From positions 212,243 through 276,242 of the forward strand of contig CAJNOI010000105.1 of the NCBI GenBank assembly GCA_905250115.1: DNA of 64,000 nt. The letters run 5' to 3'. A program made the position numbers and the translations under genes. Source of the DNA: Adineta steineri. Taxonomy: Eukaryota > Rotifera > Eurotatoria > Adinetida > Adinetidae. Positions 1 to 13,459 of the stretch are shown here, one piece after another (position 1 is the first letter of the stretch; every line of letters begins with the position of its first letter). The notes under the pieces were generated by a model, which was not told the origin of the DNA, did no database searches, and worked only from the letters and a program-made list of their open reading frames with translations.

Positions 1-1804
1 TGGCTAATAATTGTATACAATTAGAGGTTGTATCATTTGACAATCATCTTTTGTAATTGGAAACATAATTTGTCAAGATTACTAGAAATTCATATCAGCA
101 GGTCCAAAACTTTGCAAAGTTTTGATATATAAATTAGGGAAGCGTTCAAGTATATCGATTCGAAAGTTTTCTTTACGTTATTATTGTATTCTCACAAAAA
201 CCCTATTAAATGAATCTATGTTCAGCCATTTGATTAATATACATTATTCAAGTGTCGCACAAATCATCGCATATAGTATTAGACAAAAATTTTGAATATT
301 ATCTTCTGTATAGTTATATTATTGTTGAATAACAATTATTGCAACAAAATATACGTGTCTGCATGGAAAAAGTCTTTAAGAATTATTATGATGTAAAATA
401 TTATATAACACTTGATGACATCTGCTGGAGTTCTCATAATAGAGTATGTCTACAAGAAAATGATTGGTATCGTTCATAAGACAGACTCATAATGATGAAG
501 AAAAGGATGCAAATATGACTGAAAAACAGAGAAGAATGTCTATAGTACATGACGCACTTGCAAAGATCGGATTTCTTATTTGCTTTGCATGTCGTTTTGA
601 CATTATACAAATCCAAGCATTACATATTTTTATATGCAATTAACGTTTTGTATTCCATATATTTATTCTATTCTTTTTCTACACATTTTTGTTATAATAG
701 CAATCTCGACTTGTACTATTTATCTATTTTTAGATAATATATTTATTTATTTATTATAATATTTCATATTAGTTTTCTAATGCTTGTTAATGGGTTACAA
801 TTATATCAAACGATTTCAATCATACTAATGAATACTTATGTCTCATAACATCTATTCATAGCGGTACTTCAAAGTTTTACTTGTTATTTAGTACAGTTTC
901 AACAGAATAGATTAATAATTAAATTTATATCTATTCATTTCATTATTTCGATAATTAATAACTATTTTCTTAATTAACAAAAAATTTTTACACGGTTAGA
1001 ATTTTTAGTAGAAATGATAGACCATATCTTTTTAATCTTTGACTGTCTGTTTTTCCTAATAGATCGATAGAAATAATCGAAAACTCGTTCTAATTATATA
1101 CTATTGTTTTCTATCTACTTCGACTAAAGAATTCGTTGCATATAAATAAAAATATACTCAATTATTTTTCTTTTCAAAATATGCAAATTTGAAAATGATT
1201 CGAAAGATCAAGGAATGAAATAATATGGTTTTTTTTGTCTATAATGAATACAATCACGCATTTCGAAAACCTCTTTTTTTGTATAAGTAACATGAATAAT
1301 GTCTGACATTTTTCATTCGAATTACATAAGTATGTATTCACAAACAATATGATAGATTAATTGTAATTTATTATTATTATATTGATCCTGTGAACACTAA
1401 CTATTAATAACGTAAATTTTTACTTTACTTCTATTCTACCAACCAACAAAAAAAGAGAGGTAAATATGTCATGCTTTTTGTTTCTTTTTTTTTTTCTTTC
1501 GACTGCCACGTATGTCTTTACATTCTACCTGCGAAAGAAAAGGAAAAAGAAAAAAGAAAAAAAAAGAATGAGATCGAGCATGCATGCATGGTGTGAGCAA
1601 TATGATCGACATTGACGGTATATACATTAAGGTATTACATTCAAAACACATCTGTGACATTCAAATGATTGTATATATTTGCAATATTTTACAGATATCA
1701 AATATAAATTAACAACATATGATCAGTTTTTTTTCTTTATTTTTTTACTATGATTTCAGATAAAGAAAATCTAATTCGATTAATATCTATGATTTGAATT
1801 TCAA
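1..1804. other. Intergenic, no gene recognised
   Basis: AT-rich sequence with only short random open frames. I see no conserved protein segment, RNA gene or repeat with clear ends. The last 70 bases contain a pyrimidine tract and an AG at 1758-1759, which fits a splice acceptor for the following gene. Confidence 0.5.
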
Positions 1805-4800
1805 ATGGAACAAACAATTAATGATTCAATTTTACGATCAAAATCTTCAAATATGAATGATTTATCAACAACAACAAATAACATAAATCATGATGATGGC
1901 GGTGATGATGATGATGAAATCGATCATGATTCAGCTCATTTAGTTGAATTAAATAATCGAATTAAAAGTGATTTTATGTCTTATTGTTTATCATTTGTAC
2001 AAGAAGATGAAGAAGCTCGAGAATGTGTTCATATTGTATGGAATAAATATTTACAATGTGTTGGTGATGTATCGATGGTAAATTAAAATATTACAATAAA
2101 TTATTTCATACAAATTTTTTCTTTAGATATCCGCTTTTTTCGATACACTTCCATTTAATATGAAATCGTTAGTATTTCCTAAATATCAAAATGAAATAAA
2201 TGAATGGTATCAAGATTTATTTCATATTAATTCTAATACAATTCTATATTCAACATTTTATTCTGAAACATTTTCACGTATAATACGTTATGCAATTAAG
2301 CAATCTCATAAGGAAAATGATTTCTTAAATAAAAAAGCTATTATTTATGTATCAGTTGATTTTAATAATCATTTAAAAACTGATTTATTATCTTCAATAC
2401 CAAATATTAAGTTTCAAACTGTTCAAAATAATGTTTTATTTGAAGATATGATTGATATTAATCAATTAAATGAAATTATTAAACATGATTTAAATGATAC
2501 ACAATCTTATCCATGTATGGTTATTGCTAATGCAGGTAAATATTCAATAGTATCAGGAAAATAAAATTCTTTCGAATTTTTAGGAACTGCTGTATTAGGT
2601 CGTTGTGATGAAATAACAAAAATTAAACAAGTTTGTAATCAAAATAATCTTTGGCTTCATGTTATAGGTGATTTAGTAGGTACATTAGCATTATTATCAA
2701 CAGTTAAAGATACTGTTAATATTAATTGTGATAGTTTAACAGTTGATACTGTAAAATTATTTGGTATTCAAAATTTACCATATTTAACATTTTTTATTCG
2801 TCCAATATTAGATATAACACAAAATAAACAAATCGAAAATAATTCTATACAAGATGAACAATTAAATAATGATAATTCATCAACAGTATCAACAGATAGT
2901 ACAAATAGAACATTATCATCATCATCATCTTCTTCCACAACAGCAAATCATAATAATTCATCAATATCACATCCATTTTATGATCATATTTTACATAGTC
3001 CATCAATTAGTTTCTTAAGTCTATGGTCTATTAGTCAACGATGTTCAAAAGCTAATGTTCTTTATCATATGAAACATTCATTTAATTTAGTAAATTCATT
3101 AATGCAACGTTTCAAACAAATAGGAACATTAAGAATACTTAATGATGATAATAATCAAGGAAATTTAACATTTAAACGTATTTGTTCAGGTGATGCACCA
3201 GATGATCTATTACCCAAAACTATTGTTATTTTTCGCTTTGAAACTATTGATGTACCAGAAGTAAGCATATTTTAAATTACATTAATACGTAGGAGTCTTT
3301 TGTTAGGAAAAAAGAAGGTGAATCATTGAACGTGAAAACAAATAACAGTTTTATGACGCTATTAGCGTGTAGACAAATCTCCAGGAAATGAGGTCGAATG
3401 AATATCCAATTGAATTTTATGTTAAAAAGAAGATTGTTGTATATAAATACAATAAAATCATTAAGTACTTCCAAACCTTTTTTGGCGCTTTGAGGTCATC
3501 CTATACTCACCTCACATCCTGGTTTTGAATGATATGAGAGAATAAAAGCTCTCCATTATATGAAAAGTTGATGGTGACTGAGTCTAAAATGACACTGGTT
3601 GAGAGTGGGTGTAGGAAATTATTTTATCTTTATTACAAATACGTGAATATAAAGTAGTTTTAGCGAATAGAGTTTTTTAACGGTATAGCTGTATTATGCT
3701 AATTTATAATTATGTGAGTATACAGCCAGATATAGAGAAATCTTAGAAATATTTTGTGACAAACGTGCGGAAACAATGAAAAATGAGTGATGGAAAATTT
3801 TTTTGTAAGCTATAATAATTTTCCCTGCAGGAAAAATTCTAAAAGTAGAAAGAAGAAGTACGGGGTTTTTCTCTTTCACGGCCACGGCCCTCTGTTACAT
3901 GTAAAAATCTTTAGGAACGCAACGCGATATGACAGAAAAGAATTATAAACAAACTCAAATAGCTTGAAGAGTTTGGATATCTGATCTGAACCTTAATACA
4001 TATGAATATAATGCATGTCAAACTTCTACATAGTTATATGCATATTACTTCGAAAAAATGTTCTCTATAATAGGCTTAGGATATGCATTTATGCATAACA
4101 TATAAACAAATGTAAAGAATCAACTTAGTCAAAGTAAGCAGTAGAGCCAGCGAAATTAGTAATATCAACCGAGTGAATACTTTTTCTGATAATTATTCGC
4201 TAAACAAATAAACTTAATGTTTAAAATTAGTTCTGGTAGAATCTATACTATGCCAATGAATTCACATGATATCAGTTGATTTCGAATAAAAAAGAAGCGT
4301 CCTTCTGATTCTACTACTTCCATCTCAATGTTAGTACTACAGAGTCAATGATTTCTTAAATAAAAAGCATTGAGTTTGATTAACTTTGAAAAGAAATCAA
4401 TCAGATATAAATCATTTTCTAAGTTTCTGGATAAATGGCAATGAATGAAAAATATATCAGGCGATTCAACTGACTTGAATAGATTGAGGCCAGCTGTTTC
4501 ATCATAGATTTCAACTGAAAAATGAATTCATAATTAGAAATCGATTTTTTAAAAATTTATTTAAATCTATGAATTAGTATTTCAATGTTATATTAATTCA
4601 TACATGTATATACGAACCTTTAGTGGCTAAGTAATATCGAGAGAAAGACTATAGCATATAATAAAGTTTTAAAAAATATTTAATCTAGAAAAAATTGTTC
4701 TATCTATAAAATGTATTTAGATTGAACATTTGAATAATCTTGATGATTATATTGATCTTCTTAATCTCTGGTTATATGATAAACTTTCACAACAATATCC

Positions 4801-5779
4801 TAAGATGAATTTACAATTAATAAAAAGTGTTCATTTTCAAATGTTAAAATCTAATAATAATAATGAAAATAATCCTACAAATTTAGCACCAGCACATGCT
4901 ATTCGTTTTGCACCATTAGAACATTTACAAGATGCTATTGATGAACAAGAAATGCAAGCTTTTACGGATGATGTACAACGTTATAGTGATATTCTTCTTG
5001 CTACAATGACAGCACGTGCACGTCTTTCATCAAGTGTAGCTAAATATGAAAATCTTATTACAATTCCTATGTCTCATTGGGCTGGTATAGGAGCAGTTCG
5101 TTATATTCCAACTCGTGAAAATTCAATTGAAAAATCTGATATGTCATCAAATGAAATTAATACAATTCAAGCTGAATTAGCAAGAAAATTACAAACAAAT
5201 GATTCGGCATTTTCATTAGGTGGTGGAACAAATGAACATGATTCGATGTTTTATTTACGTTTAGGAATGATTAGAAAACGTGATGATCTTGATGTATTAT
5301 TACAAAAAATTGCTGATGGTGGTAAAGAAACTGAAACGGCATTAAAATATGTTGAAGATATGGCAGAAAAAATTAAAATAGGAATAGACAAAGTTCAAAA
5401 AGATTTACAAAATGAAAATCAACAAATACTTGCACAAGAAGGTCTTTTGAGACAATTACCAGTTATATCAAGTAAAATTAAATAATTTATTTTCCATCGA
5501 TCTTTTTCTTTTCTTATTTTAGATATTATGTCATGGTGGAGTCCATCTCCAACAACATCACCATTAGCTACAAAAGGTCGATCATTTGATTTAAATTCTG
5601 GTCGTGTAGAATCTACTGAAGACACTTATGCTTATCGAATGCAAGTTCAGAAACAATCACCTCATGCACCTACGCATAATGATGATGACGATGATGATCA
5701 AAAAATTATAACTTCAACAAATTCTGATACAATTTTAAATTCTACTGATAGCAAACTTGAACAAAAGGATAATCAATAA
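1805..5779 (+). CDS. PDXDC1: Pyridoxal-dependent decarboxylase domain-containing protein 1 (PDXDC1-like), multi-exon
   Basis: Fold-type I PLP-decarboxylase relative whose reaction is not firmly established in animals. At least six exons are visible. The reading starts at MEQTIND and passes through an acidic low-complexity N-terminus. It then matches landmarks of vertebrate PDXDC1 in order: VIANAGTAVLGRCDEI (human VANAGTAAVGHTDKI), LWLHVIGDLVGTLALL, a VIFRFE segment, SHWAGIGAVRY (human PNWSGIGVVRY), and near the end LLRQLPVIS followed by MSWWSPSP, KGRSFDLNSGRVESTE. The tail is acidic and disordered. The usual decarboxylase HK(W/V) lysine motif is not evident; the equivalent stretch reads CDSLTVDTVKLFG, so PLP chemistry is uncertain, as in the vertebrate protein. 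One intron (3261-4720) is 1,460 bases while the others are near 50. The start is preceded 45 bases upstream by a pyrimidine tract and AG. Family assignment is sure; exact exon borders are read by eye. Confidence 0.92.
3261..4720 (+). other. Unusually long PDXDC1 intron (1,460 bases)
   Basis: The donor GTAAGC follows CCAGAA and the acceptor TTTAG precedes ATTGAACAT; the reading frame joins in phase 0. Other introns of this gene are about 50 to 60 bases. No coding potential or complete transposon is visible. It holds an imperfect inverted repeat at 3499-3520 and 3600-3614 (CCTATACTCACCTCA against TGAGAGTGGGTGTAGG), possibly the trace of a small inserted hairpin element. Confidence 0.7.
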
Positions 5780-8700
5780 ATCTGTGATAAATAGAAAGCA
5801 TAAATAACATTATAATCAATTGGCTTTTAGTATCAATTATATTTTATCAAAGATAATGTCCATCTTATGTTTTTTTCTCTATGTGCTTGAGTGCGTTTTT
5901 ATGTTGAATAATTCATTCGTTTCTTTTTTTTCTTCTTCTTCTTCTTCTTTAATTGGTTATGCAGCAATTTAAACATTCACTTTCTTTCTATTATTGTCTA
6001 TGTTTAGTTCTTTAATATAATAATATTAATAATAATAAATAATTTACTTTTATTAAATTTTTAAGAGTCTACCCTAAAATTTATTATAGTTAATTGATTG
6101 CATAACACTATAAATTTTTATTTTATTGAAAGAAAATAGTTTCCTATGATAACTTCAATTAAGCTTTAAAAAAAAGAGAACTATTTATTGATAGAATATC
6201 GTTTTTTTTTATGCTTTATAATTTTATTTGAGATGATAATATATCATATTCTATACAGGAAATTAATTATTAAAATGTATAGTACTTCAACAAGGTCTAG
6301 TGAAATATAAGAATAGCAGATGATTTAAGGCCAATATATGTGTTAGAATTTTTATTTGATTTTCCAATTCATCAATACAATTGTCTTTTATTTTTTCATA
6401 TAATAAGATTATACAAAATTATTATTATTATTTTCGATATGATCAAAATATTCTCACTGATACTGGTATCTTGCATTGATAGAATGGGGCAATATATGAT
6501 CTTATATTATAAAAGCATTTGGTTTTTTATGCCGAAGGACGACTGAATAATTAGACTGTTATTATTAATCTTCAATAAGCTAATACAATTGTTAATAATA
6601 GAAATAGATTATTAAATTCATATACAAATCTCACATACATATATAGCCATATGTCAATAGTTTGCTTAAATCATATATATATATGGTATTGAATTCCCTA
6701 AAGACTTTTCTAACAAGGCATTAAGATTCTTTTTTTTCTCTATAATAATTCAATGATTATTTTAGTAATAGCAAAAACTTACGAGTGTAAAATAGAAAAG
6801 TACTCAGTTTGATATAATTGATTTTGGTGAGAAAAAAAAAGAAGTTTTTTGCACTAGTTTTTATTGTGATTGTCGCTTGCACTGTTACTCGTAAATGTTT
6901 TTTCTCCTCTGGACTAATATTGATTGAGAATATTACTGAACGCCTATTGATTTCCGTTCAATTCAACAGAAATCATTAGAAACGGAACAAACGATTAATT
7001 TTGCCTTCTAGATGAAATGATCACAAGTGTATAGCAGGTATGAAAGAAAGATTTCTTTTCTCGGTTTTTTTATTCACGCTTAATGACGATTTATTACATA
7101 GACGAGACACATGATATATTGATCGAGGCCACGTATAATATTCATTGAGTTTATCGACCATAGCTTCATACATATTTTATTTCAAGCTCATAACGCACCT
7201 TCTCAACATATATCATATAATCTCCATTTCGTGACTTGTCATCAAAGTACTTCTTTCAATTATCCGTTGGTGCAATAACAAGTACTTAGACTTATATGAG
7301 GAACATTTTTTTTTCTTTTGTTTTTATAGTTCATTTTGATTATTATATGTATATCTGTATATCATAATAAAAATACATATTACCTTGATATATGGAGGAG
7401 TTGTGTCATTTTTTATTTGAATTAGTGTCATTGATTTGGTATGTTCATCTTGTGAATGCTTGTCATTTTTTGTTCTACTCAACATCGTCATGCTTTTAAT
7501 TAAAACAAAGGAAACTAATGTCACAAACTGTCGAGTGATTTTTAGACAGATATTCAATTAATTATTAAAAACAAAGAAAGCTATAAATAAAATATTTAAT
7601 CATTAGTTAATTTTAAAATCATACAAAACTATTCAAGATTTATCTTTCTTCGTTCGTTCTTTATTCATTACAGAACCGAGAGAGAGAAAAAAAATCAATT
7701 TATCTTATAAATTGCTTTCTTTTTATGGAAAATAGACATCCATTTTGCACTTTAAGAAACATCAACTTAAAAGAACTTTTATATATATATGCTTTTTCAC
7801 TAAATGATAGAGATGATGTTATCTATATTCTCATTTCTAAGAGAATCTTTCTTTATTCTTATTCCTTTTATATTCATGTGTCCTTACTTCAATAGGTTTG
7901 TTCAAGCACTGCTTGTATATTTATGTTCTTTTCATCCCCCATTTTATCTTTTCAAACATAAGTATTGATTGTTTGCATTAAGATCGACTAAATATTTACA
8001 AGTTACGAGCAGAAAATCAACCAACAAGTATGCAAGCAAAACAGTTTATATGACTAAGATGAAAATATCTATCGTTTTCTTTTTATTTTATTTTTTCTTC
8101 TTATGCCCTCGAGGTAAAATAAAGATCTCGGTGTGAGAGAGTTGACAATGACACATTTATTTATAAGAATAATATTGAAAATCTAAGATGTTCGATGAAT
8201 ATTTCAGTGAATTATTAATATCTGGTGAAGAGAGTATGCATCAAGAGTGGTAACACGGTAACCAAAAGAACGATAAAGAAAAACAAGGAAGACATATTCT
8301 GGTGACAGAAAAGATAGGATGAGAAAGGAAGACAGATCATCATTCTCATCATCATCATCATCACCATCTACACATTATCATTATCAGAAGAAGAAGAAGA
8401 AAAAAAGATCTTTTCTTCTTGCTACATGACTCGTGACACACGCGAAGGGAAAAAAGTAGAGAGGAAAAAGGAGGAGAGGGAGAGAGAGGGAATAATGTGG
8501 AAATGAACAAAAATGAAAATAAAAAATAACAAATCTGCTACGTTGTGCGTAATACATCGTTGCGGCTCGTCTGTTCTTTCTTTCTTCTTCATTTTCTTTT
8601 TTTTCACTCAGTTTTTTTTCTATCAGCATCTAGTTTTCTTTGACTGTTACACATAAAAGTAACATAAATAGATATATATATATATATATATATATAAATT

Positions 8701-8803
8701 TGTAAAGATATGCGTCAGATGGATAATAAAAATCAATGATATGGATGAATGATTCATCACCGGGCTGACACTTAGTCAGTCTCAAATTGTCTCGTAATGT
8801 GCC
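5780..8803. other. Intergenic, simple repeats only
   Basis: No conserved coding segment is visible. It holds CTT/TTC runs near 5933-5949, ATC and GAA runs at about 8338-8402 and a (TA)12 run at about 8672-8696. Open frames here come from low-complexity purine or pyrimidine strands. Confidence 0.5.
8672..8696. repeat. (TA)n microsatellite
   Basis: About twelve perfect TA units in intergenic DNA, 108 bases before the first channel exon. Confidence 0.9.
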
Positions 8804-9018
8804 ATGCGTCTCATACTATTACAATTACTTCTTCTCATCTGGATTCACAATCATATCTTTTGTTTTGGTTTACAAAGACTTACTTCAACAATAGCAACAA
8901 CAACAACACTGAAATCAAAATCAACAAAAACGGACGGAATTGATTTGCAAGATGGTCATCCAAATCATCGATTGTGGCAAAAAATGATTGATACAGAACG
9001 TGCATCGTCTAGTGATTG
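8804..9018 (+). CDS. Alternative first exon A of a Cys-loop receptor gene (signal peptide)
   Basis: The frame opens with ATG and encodes a strongly hydrophobic leader (MRLILLQLLLLIWIHN, then HIFCFG), followed by a polar Thr/Lys-rich linker of about 45 residues. It ends at a good donor (TTG|GTATGT) after two bases of a codon (phase 2). The acceptor at 13515/13516 also needs phase 2 and leads into TNLQRSDASIKTVEEFLDTL, the start of a Cys-loop receptor ligand domain. The join is 4.5 kb long and rests on phase, signal-peptide character and order only. It could also be the first exon of another gene lost in the assembly gap. Confidence 0.5.
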
Positions 9019-11290
9019 GTATGTTTAATGTTTAAATTTATTTTTTATAAGTTATTTTCTTATTTCTTACTGCTATTTTTCTACGATGAGCTTTATAGTT
9101 TAATTAAACTTATATATGTATATATATATATAGAAAAAAAAATGATGAATGGCAGGTGCATGAAAATTAATGGTATTAGCGTTGTTGTTGTTCTTGTTGT
9201 TGATGACGATGATGTTATCGTGAATAGCATTTAAATCTTGTGACAAGAAACATGTTGTTAAACAGAGACAGAAGAACAATAGAAAAGCTAACGAAGAATG
9301 ATAAAAATATAAATCTGCATTTCCTTGTACTTCATTAAAGTAATACGTAATTTTACTATGTCGAGTTACTTGACCTTCTATGTTACCATTATTAAGATAT
9401 AAATCTATGAATATTTCTATCTTATTCTATGGGTTAAAATGTAGACGACTGATCTTATCAGTTGTTAGAGATACCGAAAGTCATAAATCATATCTGAGAC
9501 AAGAATAGTACGAATCAGACTAATAATCATAATATATCAAAAACAAGTAGAAAAAACGAAGGTTTCATGTATATATATATATATAGAAACATCACTAGCA
9601 ACTTGTGACGCATGCGATCCGGATGCTCAATGTCGCTGCATACATTACTTACTAATTTTCTTACCTTGATTCATCTAAGATAACTATTACAATAGAGAGA
9701 TAGTAAGAACAAAAAAGTTACTTAACATCAAATATTACAGCGACAATCCATCCTTCCTCGGTATACAATGCAGCAATTAAATAAAAAAGACCTGTTCTAG
9801 TTGTTAACCAAATATGTAATTGTATATCGAGTTGTTTTCATCAATTTCACATAAAAATCTATCAGTATAATACTTACAGTTCGTCGAAGCAATGTTATAT
9901 TCTTGTTCAATGTATTCACAAAAGCGTTATCAGATTGCATTAATTTCTCCTCTCTTTCCGTTCTTGTGAAAGCCTATCAGAATTATATATCTTGTTTTTA
10001 AGTTGCGCTTTTTTTTCTTTCTTTTTACTATTCAATCACGAAACTATGAACGGATACATATATATGTGTAGTAAATTCAATGAGAAATTCGTCATATTCA
10101 TAGATATCGCTGACATTCATCTATTCTGTTGCATTATGATTGAATCAATTACGGCTCTTTAATATGTGTGTATACACATTCTTATGCTAATCAGTATAAG
10201 AACCAAGTTTTTCAGCAATCGTGATAAAATACATAAGCATATGATATATATTAACAAGCAAGCTTTGATAAAAAGAAAAAAGAAAAACAAGAAGATGGCA
10301 CGCAATCGATCTTGTCTGTTAATTAAAGAAATATTGAGGGCAAACAAACAAAAGGCCAAAATTAAATTAGATTATTATAGACACTAATAGAGAGACGAAC
10401 AAGAAAATAGCAACTGCGAGAATTGTTACTCGTGTTACTAATCTATTCAAGTTAATATTAATAATAACAAGAGCATCAGTTCATGTTTGACACGATATAA
10501 GAAATAAATATTTGTATGTCTTTCATACATAATTCTTGTAATCATGAGAGAATATACATGCAAATAGATTTGCCTTGCGGACTAAGGAAATTTCTAAAGA
10601 TGTTGATGATCTTATTTGTGAGTCTCTCAATCTTTACGGATGAATCTTGCATTCACTCACGCCTTTCTCGTCGGCAATTGTCGTCCTTGTATTCATTAAA
10701 ATGAGTCTATATCGAATTCATAGTCCGTTATCTTCTTTCTATATTTAAGTGAAAGTGACATTGATCCCAATCTTATGAAAGCAAAGAATATAAAAGTGAA
10801 TATTGTAAGTGACTGTCGAGAGAGAGAAATGCAATCGTTTATTATAGGTTTTGCTTGCTATGAATTGAGTAGTAGTGGTGTAAATTGATTTTGAGCATGA
10901 CAAGCGAGTACAACGATAGAGAAAGTTGAATAACTAGAAAGATAGAGAGTGAGAGTAAAAGAAGAAATACAAAAAATAAAAGAAGAAGAAGAAGAAGAAG
11001 GAGGAGGAGGAGGGGAAGGAGAAGACGAAGAATAAAGAAGGACAGGAGCAAGGCCCCGATCGACTAGGAAAATCTAAAAATAACTGCATCGAGTATATGA
11101 TTCTATGAACAACTGCAAGGCAAAAATTGCTACAGAAGAGGCACGGTAAATAAGAAAAGAATCGAGAGAAAATAGAGAAAAATAATGTAAAGAAAAGACG
11201 TTGTTGACAATGGAACAACTGAAATAGTAGAGTGATTATTATCTAGCTCAGTATAAGCTTTTGTATTGGCAATGTTCATCAGCCTCATCC
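9019..11290. other. Probable intron or 5' regulatory DNA between alternative exons A and B
   Basis: No conserved coding sequence seen. It contains TA-rich stretches and, at 10978-11025, a 48-base pure purine run (GAA then GGA units). Confidence 0.4.
10978..11025 (+). repeat. Polypurine (GAA/GGA) tract
   Basis: Forty-eight consecutive purines built of GAA then GGA units, about 265 bases before candidate exon B. The Leu/Phe/Ser-rich open frames on the opposite strand are products of this bias. Confidence 0.85.
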
Positions 11291-11409
11291 ATGATTCGAT
11301 CCAATATTATAATCGTGCTTATTCTTGACGCACTTTTCTTTCAATATCCGTTGTTTTGTAAAGAAGAGTCAACAAATAAGAACAATTTGATCACTAATGA
11401 TCCCATCGG
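11291..11409 (+). CDS. Alternative first exon B of a Cys-loop receptor gene (signal peptide)
   Basis: ATG at 11291 opens a hydrophobic leader (MIRSNIIIVLILDALFFQYP, then LFC) with a short polar stretch (KEESTNKNNLITNDPI). It ends at ATCGG|GTGGGT in phase 2, the same phase as exon A and as the acceptor at 13516. Entry into B from exon A through the nearest upstream AGs meets stop codons, so A and B look mutually exclusive rather than consecutive. Evidence is structural; no transcript is available. Confidence 0.4.
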
Positions 11410-13459
11410 GTGGGTTTTTGATTGCTTTCTTTTCTTAATTGCATTCACTTTAGATTTCTTCAAGAGTAAAATTTCCTTTTTTTCTCTTTCATTTCAACGT
11501 TTTCTTTGTAATTTAATCTAGCATCGACATCGGTTGATCGAAGAACAACAGTAAATAAGATAAGATAGACAAGATAGATGTTTAGAAAGAAAATTGTTTG
11601 AAAGAGAAAGCTATGTTTTTTAATGGATTTCAAGGGTATAAAGCAGAAACATTTAAAAGCAACTAATGAACCACTATATAAGTATTAGTGCTTGAAACGT
11701 GTCTCATGCCATAGTCTTATAGGCTTTATTGGATGTTTTTCTTCTAAAAAAAACAACAATCTCTATGATGACGAACAAAATTAGTCCTTGACCATTATAA
11801 AGCAATCTGATCCGAGAAAGATTTATCGTTGCACTTTATTAAAAAAACACCTCGCAATGGGAGACCATTTGCTATAGTCGTTTCTATTATATAAATTATT
11901 ATAATGGCATTTTTCAGCTTGATAGCAAATGTCTAATGTCACATATGGACATTTACTTTACATCGCATAGTTTCAGATAACATAAGGAAATGAAATACAT
12001 TCTTTTGTCTATGTTTTCATCTAAATGGATGTAAACATCCATTGACAAGAGCAAATTGAAATTATGTGTTATATCATTAAGTACGCCATGGATAATATCT
12101 GCATAATGTCTTCTTATACGATTTTACTAATGATCGTATAGTTAATTTATAAATGGAGAAAAAATAGAAAGAAACAAAGGTGAAGAGGCAATAGAGGAAG
12201 TATATGGGGGTAGCACGTCCAAGATTGCTACCACATTGATTGCTCTTGTAATAAAAAGAGTTTTAGAACCCTGGTTATTTTATGAATAAGAGAGAGAGAG
12301 AGTGTCTGTGTGTGTGGATTGACAAGTAGTCAATAAACCAATAGCGTATACTAAGCTTCCTGTTGACAGACTTGATTGAAATAACGGAAATACATTGAAC
12401 TAAACCTGTACTCAATATAACATATAAAGCCTATATATAACTTTTATATTTTTCTGTTAATCTATCTGATTATTAATATATTGACAGTAATGTAATGTAA
12501 TATTTAATCTAATAATTCTTAGATATGATAATAGTTAGATGTTCATTTTGAGATGTTTGTTAATAACTAATATGAATTAACAGAGTTTGATATTCATTAT
12601 ATTTATTGGACAATAAAAAAAAATACAGAGGACGGCGGTAGATTTCAGAAAACTAGTTTATTTTTTGAATTGAAATAATAAACTATTTTTGATCACATTT
12701 GACATTAAGAGTTGGCTTGTTGTTCAATTATGATCTTATAAACTTGTTTGAGAAAAAGACACCAAAAAAAACCGATCTTTTTTGCATTAATATTTCCGTT
12801 CGATAGCAAGACAAGTCATCTTTTTTCTGTCGGTTTCTTCTCTTCTCTGTATTTCTCCTTTATGCTCTCTTTATCTCTTCTTCTTCTTCTTCTTCTTCTT
12901 CTCTCTATCTTTATCTCTGTCATTATCTCTCTATCTCTTGTTTTCATTTCTTGCCGATTTTATATGCCCGTCATTATTATTGTCGCCAATCTCTGCATCT
13001 GTGCGTGTCTTTTACTAAGCATATACATGCATACATCTCCGTTACTAAGTGTCAGTCAACCAGTCATATAAAACTTTATTCAATATACATAAGAATCCAG
13101 TTATAACATATTATTATATTGATTAGTAGACCAAAACAGCTTGCATATTAAATAAATTTTTCACATTGACATACGTGTGTTAAGTATTTATCTACCCTTT
13201 TTTTCCAACGAAATGTCACTATTATCCGTATCAATACACTGTCGTCGCTGTTCTCATCAATATACTGTCAACAGCCACCGCTACTGATTATCTTTGAAGC
13301 AACGTATGTGTGTGTTATATTCTCATGGTTGGTTAAAACTTATTCTTGGCCTTTTCTATATCCTTTTCCTATATATTAATCGATGCTATCTATCGTTGTT
13401 GAAAGAAACACTACGATAAATCTGAATTGCCTATTTTGTTTCGTGATTATCAAAACACT
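11410..13459. other. Probable intron / 5' region of the channel gene
   Basis: No conserved coding sequence seen. A CTT run lies at about 12876-12902, and a short GA/TG run at about 12291-12317. Confidence 0.4.

Noticed and set aside
3277-3900. Minus-strand frames in the long PDXDC1 intron as possible transposon protein
   Set aside because: No transposase or reverse transcriptase motif; composition is ordinary AT-rich noise.
8384-8629. Two overlapping minus-strand frames rich in Lys, Arg, Phe and Ser
   Set aside because: They are translations of purine/pyrimidine runs (GAA, GAG); no domain, start context or splice signals.
10842-11218. Leu/Phe/Ser-rich frames opposite the polypurine tract
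   Set aside because: Composition comes entirely from the GAA/GGA repeat; no real protein features.
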